Shown in pieces: positions 58,533 through 64,000 of a stretch of DNA of 64,000 bases. The DNA is from Mesaphorura yosii. Taxonomy: Eukaryota; Arthropoda; Collembola; Poduromorpha; Tullbergiidae. The notes beneath the pieces were generated by a model. It made no database searches and was not told the DNA's origin. It saw only the letters and a program-made list of their open reading frames with translations. The stretch is taken from assembly GCA_009869945.1 (NCBI GenBank), contig WIXG01000010.1, forward strand, positions 496,001-560,000. Reading direction: 5' to 3'. Both the position numbers and the translations under genes were made by a program. The number at the start of each line of letters is the position of its first letter. Position 1 is the first letter of the stretch.

Positions 58533-61500
58533 CTGCAAAGCACAAAATAAAGTTGAACCTTAATATTTGCCAGCTGTTTAACTCGACAGTGGACACAGTG
58601 AAGAGTGAAGTGAATACGTCCGAGTCAAGTGATACCTAATGTCAAGCCAAGACGTATATGTATTTAAAAGTAAAAAACGCAACGGAAGCTTGTGAGCATA
58701 GTGGCTTTTGTGCATTTTAATATTTTAAACCATAATCCCGATCAATGCAAGATTCATTCACGCTTTTACCGATTTCCAGCTTGTCTAAATACGAATTGCT
58801 CGCGCTAGAATTGAACAGAGATTTTAATTATTCGTTTACGTGACTTGGCATCGGCATCGGGATGGTCATTGAATTTTACAAAAATAAGAATTTCACAGAA
58901 AACCCATAACTTGTGATTAATTGCTTTCGCCTTCGAGCAAATACGCTAAATTGCCCGAGCAAATGACGCCTCCTTGCACGGCTGGTTGTTGCAGTATGCA
59001 TGCTAATTGAGAATTAAATGTTTACTTCTTGGAAGGGTTAGCAAAATTTATTACGAAGAGGTAAACCTCAGTGAGCGCACTCCCACTCGGCCTTCTAAAT
59101 TCGTTAAATTTCTTCAAAGTAATCATTAGATACTCCCAATGATTTGTTCCTTGAATGTTTCGAGAACTCCACTCCATTGTATTGGCAGCGACAGGGCACA
59201 AGCGGCAAGGCGCAGGAATGCGAACGCGAAAGCAGTTACAGAAAGAATTTAGAAAGATGACATAGATTGGACAGAATGAAGCTGGAATTTCTCTGTTTCC
59301 TTTAACTTTCAGGTTCTTCACTAGCCCGGCAAGCTCGTGAAACGAAAATACAATTTTACGACTTCTCACTGTCACGACTTCGACTTTACGTCCATTCTAC
59401 CCATTGAAGATTGAAGCACTCGGGTGCTTAAGTGGATGTGGGAATCACTCATTCTCTCTGACATTTCTTAATAAGAAACGGATTGAGACGCGACGCGACA
59501 CTCTAGCTGCTAGGTAGCTGAGCTCTCAAAGTACAACCATATTATTAGCATCGTGGGCACGGCATAATGTCTTCGTTTATTTTGCTTCCAGGCTCAGGCA
59601 CACTCTCATCTATCATCTCTGGTGCACGTCTGGTCTGGGTACAGCATAATGAATGTCGCCGGTGCGGTGTTGCAGTGTTGACGATGAGTGAGTAAACCCA
59701 ATAAAACACTTTCTTTTATTTTCTTGCCTTTAGCCCCAGATTAGTCATGTAACGTGCAGAATCAATGAACTCCACAACTCCAGCTCAGCATGAATGTTGT
59801 AGGCGCTGCTAAGCTTGTCTTTGTCTTTTCTCATTTTAGAGTTTGGCAAGGCAAGTTTCAAGGCAAGGTTTGATTTTGCAATATATTCTTTCAGAGTTTA
59901 GCGTCGAAAACAAGAGCCCACAGACAAGGCTTGACAATGCCATAAATAAATTCACACCAGCCCCAAGTTGTGTCATCACAGCTTTTGTACCAATCCATTC
60001 AGAACCGGGGATAATTCTAAAAATAACAACGGCATTTACTGAATGATTATAAGAACGATGGGTCAATTCACTACGGCTGACATAACTCCTCAATAATTGA
60101 AGATCATTATGTTTCCATTATGTGAATTGACCAAATTCCAGCGATTGTGATTATGAATCAATTTGCCTAATGCATATCGAAAATCGATGCGCCAATTGCA
60201 GTGTAAGTGCGAATTATTCACTCAATAAGGACTGAATTCCTAAATCTCAACGAGGACTGCCTGATTTGAGGTACAAAAGCGCCCCTAATGGTTGCTTTAT
60301 AAATCATGGTACCGTATTGGGGTTCAATTTGGTGTCGAGTCAATAATCAATGCCAATATCTGCCGGCAGATAATAAAAATCCAATTTTCAACACCCGTTG
60401 GACAGGCGATGAGTTTCATTTCGTCATTAATCTCTTGTTAAGAAAATAAATTAGTTTTACAAGCCACATAATTAAAAGTATCGTATATAACGCAGCGCAG
60501 TCGAGATTCGAGAATGAAATTGCATTATTTCAGGACAGCTTGAGGGTAAAATCTCAGGCTAGGCCAAGTTGGCCAACAACATCGCATCGAGTAAGTGCTG
60601 GTAATCAAGCAACACACTCATTTCGTCCACTTGAGCAGAAAACGAAGCTTGGCTTATGATTTTGACTTTAGCTCTCGGCGCTCTCATAATAAAGATGAAT
60701 ATTAGCCGTATTAAACTAATATCAAACACTAAATACCAACAATAGACACTCATTCATCTTCTCGTCCCATATCAGCGCTCTCATCATTCATCATCGTTAC
60801 GCTGCGTTGAAGTTTTAAACGCACGCGAACGGCCAATGCGTTCCGGTGCATCATTTCGATAATGATAAAGAGTCAAAGTCAAATACAAGAGAGTTACGAA
60901 CCACATCGCACAATGTGTAAAATTGAAATTAAAAATTCAAATACGTTAAATTAAACAGGATAATAATATATGCAGCGGTACGGTACGCCTCTCCACGCAA
61001 TCTCAAACCTTTGTGACCTAAATATGCTGCAGAATTCATAAAAAACTCTGTTTCTACTCACCTCAAGCGTGGAGAAGTACAGCGAATAAGAAAGTAAAGA
61101 ATTAAGCAAAGGAAACGATGGAAGATGGATTGCAGTTCAAGTCAGAATAGTACCAAAGGCCTAGTTTCAGTTTCAAACTCAAGTTTCGTCTTTCGTTTTT
61201 AATTTGCCTGTAAACTGTAAACAGGGAAAAGGCAAACACTCATCAAAAAGATATGAAATACAAAATTCATTGTTTTCGTAATTCAGTTTTAGTTCAAGGT
61301 AAGAAGGGCAAATGCCAAATGCCAATTATGAAGATTGACGTTGATGTCGGCATGAACTTTCATTTCGCCTTTCGTTTGCTCCGTGCAAAATGGCGAAATG
61401 CTCTTACTGAATGCCAAGACATCGACAACCCAAATCGGCGACTGGGTCGTGGTTGCTAAAATGCGGACGACAAAGCCTGTCACTTCTTGTCGTCTTGCTT

Positions 61501-64000
61501 CAGGCTGATGTCCGGTGTCCTCATTCCGTCGATGAAAATTATATTGCACACTGTTCTTGCTCTAGAAATCTAATATCAGCTCAGACCCAGAATTTATTAC
61601 CGATAATGAGTTCAATAATGAGATTGCGGTTCAATTTTCATTAACCTTTGATCGACTGCCTCCTAAGAAATGAAATTGATATTCACTTTGAATCTTATCT
61701 GTGTTATATTGCATTGCGACCCATGTAAGCAGAAGAAATTCAAGTACAATCACAATGCACAAGTAAAGTAAATGTCACCATTCTCATGCCGATGTCGATG
61801 TCAAAAATGTTGAAACTAGCATTGCCTAACACCGCAATGCTCAACGAGCGCTTTTCGTCTTTTGTTGTCATTCAAAGTCACAAACGCGTACTCATACGCA
61901 TGTCTAATCTCGATTTAATCACTTATGCGACGAGTATAAGCCATTACGGCCTGCCTTTCTTAATCCAAAGTTATGACATTAAAATATGATCACCGTCGCC
62001 GGCTTTCCTTTATAGTCGGCCGGGCAGACCAGGCTAAGGCTTAACGCTTACGCAATGTTCAGCTTTCTTCTATATCGCGTCGCGGCAAATGTTGCGTAAT
62101 CGCTAGCAAAATGCGAGATCGAAAGCAAGCAAACCTGCCGATTTCAATTCGAGCTCGAGAAGTGCGATTACGAATACGAATACGAAATTATGGCTGCATT
62201 GAAGTATAATTTAATCAACCAACAACCGAATGCAAAATGCTTTTCAGCGACAGCAAAAAGCAAGCAAAATTTTGTAATCTGTGCCGTGCATGCAAGAAAT
62301 GAAATCTTCTCAGACGGACAGGCGAACCAACGAATGAAATTACTATATTCTTGAGCACTGTGGATTGTGCTGAGTTAACCCAAATGCAGTGCAGTACAGA
62401 TTTGAGTTACGAATACGAATTATGAATTCGAGCTTTTCGAGAATTGCGAGATGCCTGGTCTGGTAACACTTTTGCCATGCACATTCAAATTCATGTGGTT
62501 TTATGAATTACGAACTTCGCAGGGAATTTCTTAATATAAACACAGAAAGTGCAAGTACAAGTGTAATAAACAAAAAACGCGGAGTAATCCACTTCATTCA
62601 TATTTCATGAAATTAAGAAAAATAAAGCTCTTGTTCTTGTATCAAGACCTTTCACATCCACAAAGTTACCTACAAGTTGCATGTCAGCTCACAATTTCAT
62701 TCCCATTGTACGTTCTGTCATTTTATTCTTGGCCTGGTTGTGTAGCAGACTTAACCCGAATGAACCCAGAAACAGAAGGAGCAGCAGGTTCTTCTCCCAC
62801 GATATTACGTCGAGTCTACACTTCACCATCACGTCGAGTCGGTGATATTTGGTTTTATTAATGCATGGGTTCAAGCATTACATTTACAATGCCACCGCCG
62901 TACCCTCTTAAGGAGATTGGACGTGAGATACAATAATAACAAATCCAATACTCCCGTAACGCATAATGTGTAAGAAATTCGACGAAATAATCAAATCATA
63001 CAAGAGTTCTTAGCTACTGAACAGTAGCAGGTAACAAGCAGACTCGACTCGACTTATTTATACCAATCCGTGCAAAACAAAGCGTGCAATTGTAATAAAT
63101 ATATTTCTGTTTCCCACATGCACGCATTCGCATGCATACAGGAAAGGGAAAGAAGGAAGGAAGTTGACTGGCTCATCCTCTCGGCATTGCAGTGGCCGTA
63201 TTAGCATCAGAAGAGAAATCAAACATCCTTTTTCATCGACGAGCCGAGCCATGGATCCATCCACCTTCTTCGTCGTCAGCCGCCAACGCAATAAATTACG
63301 TTGCAAAACAGTAAACAGTGCAAAATTCTAATTCTGCTGCTGCTAAGTTGGCAATTTCTTGGTGAAATTTCTTTCTGGTTCTGACTCTGTTTTGCTGCTG
63401 TTGCTTCGTCTCGTTAAATCTCATTTCATACTTCATACAATTTGTACACAACAAAAGAGCCACTCAAGTGTTGCAAATTGGTTATTATTAACTGTATCCA
63501 AGTCTAATGCGTACCATCATCATTTAAATTCTTGCGGATTACAAATTACGATTGCGATACAAGACTGTGATTGCGATTTTCTTGACATTGAATATCAAGC
63601 AGGACGAAAGACGGCAAAACGTGCCGTGTCATGCCAGCCATGTGAGTGCGAAATGAATGTGACTACCGGCAAAAATTACATTTATGGAAAAGCCTGACAA
63701 ATTACTTTGTACATGTCCACGCTCACGCACTAAACGAGTGTTACATAAAATACTCGTAGTACGTACGTTGCTTCCTTAAATGATAACTGGGTGAGAAAAG
63801 GGGTGAATGAATCTGCACTGCTGCTTGCATGCTGGGTTTGGCTTACACTCTCGAGACAATTATTCCGTTTCCTCAAATTAGTTTTTTCTCATTCGTCCTG
63901 CCATTTTATAACAGGACTCTTGAATTCAAGTGTGAAATGCAAATAAATTAAATTTTGCTTTTGTGATGCGAAGAAGAGTAATAAAAGACGGGATTTCATC
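58533..64000. other. upstream region or 5' UTR intron of trio
   Basis: About 5.5 kb right of exon 1. The acceptor at 58533 shows that transcription starts further right, but no 5' UTR exon or core promoter can be singled out by eye. ORFs of up to 117 codons on both strands have no recognisable domains. Confidence 0.6.

Noticed and set aside
1-64000. Recurring plus-strand AATAAAAG words (for example near 9893, 14931, 30746, 63979), considered as a dispersed repeat family.
   Set aside because: Flanks do not align beyond about 12-16 bases, so AT-rich chance similarity is the simpler explanation.
1-64000. tRNA genes, CRISPR arrays, bacterial operons, transposons.
   Set aside because: No tRNA box pair, no regular spaced repeats, no transposase or reverse-transcriptase motifs were seen; the window is a eukaryotic intron-exon gene.

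Overview
This window is eukaryotic genomic DNA and is filled by a single large gene on the minus strand, a TRIO/Kalirin/UNC-73 family dual Rho guanine-nucleotide exchange factor (trio). I could place 41 coding exons of the full-length form. They run from a start codon at 58493 down to 494, and every junction has GT/AG signals and matching reading phase. Together they encode about 2,211 residues; the 3' end of the gene lies beyond the left edge. The mix of very short introns (about 40-120 bases) and a few long ones, the moderately AT-rich base composition, and the arthropod-like look of the protein (for example the [11 protein letters not shown] block) suggest an arthropod or another ecdysozoan. 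I cannot name the species.

Layout, read in transcription order (right to left): 58533-64000 is upstream or 5' UTR intron sequence. Exons 1-3 (58493-57312) carry the SEC14/CRAL-TRIO lipid-binding domain. Exons 3-24 (57425-37447) encode the spectrin-repeat array, interrupted by an 8.4 kb intron (43839-52280) and a 3 kb intron (39448-42407). Exons 24-30 (37602-35904) encode the first DH-PH module (GEF1) and an acidic Ser/Gly-rich tail. A 15.4 kb gap then leads to the SH3 exon (20479-20254), followed after another long intron by two small linker exons (10759-10675 and 9715-9604), two more linker exons (3446-3180 and 3005-2919), and the second DH domain with part of the second PH domain (2520-494, GEF2).

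The most notable finding is a set of at least three candidate alternative first exons nested in the downstream introns. They are at 23640-23443 (joins the SH3 exon), 11280-11160 (joins the exon at 10759) and 5242-4586 (joins the exon at 3446). Each has an ATG preceded by an in-frame stop, and each ends at a GT donor in exactly the phase its downstream exon needs. They would produce SH3-GEF2 or GEF2-only proteins with different leaders. This parallels the alternative-promoter GEF2-only isoforms known for C. elegans unc-73 and the short TRIO/KALRN forms of mammals.

I found no convincing gene on the plus strand and no tRNA, rRNA, CRISPR or intact transposon. The long introns contain only spurious ORFs, a few short simple repeats and several striking palindromes. 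The best of these is a perfect 19-base inverted repeat at 8362-8407.
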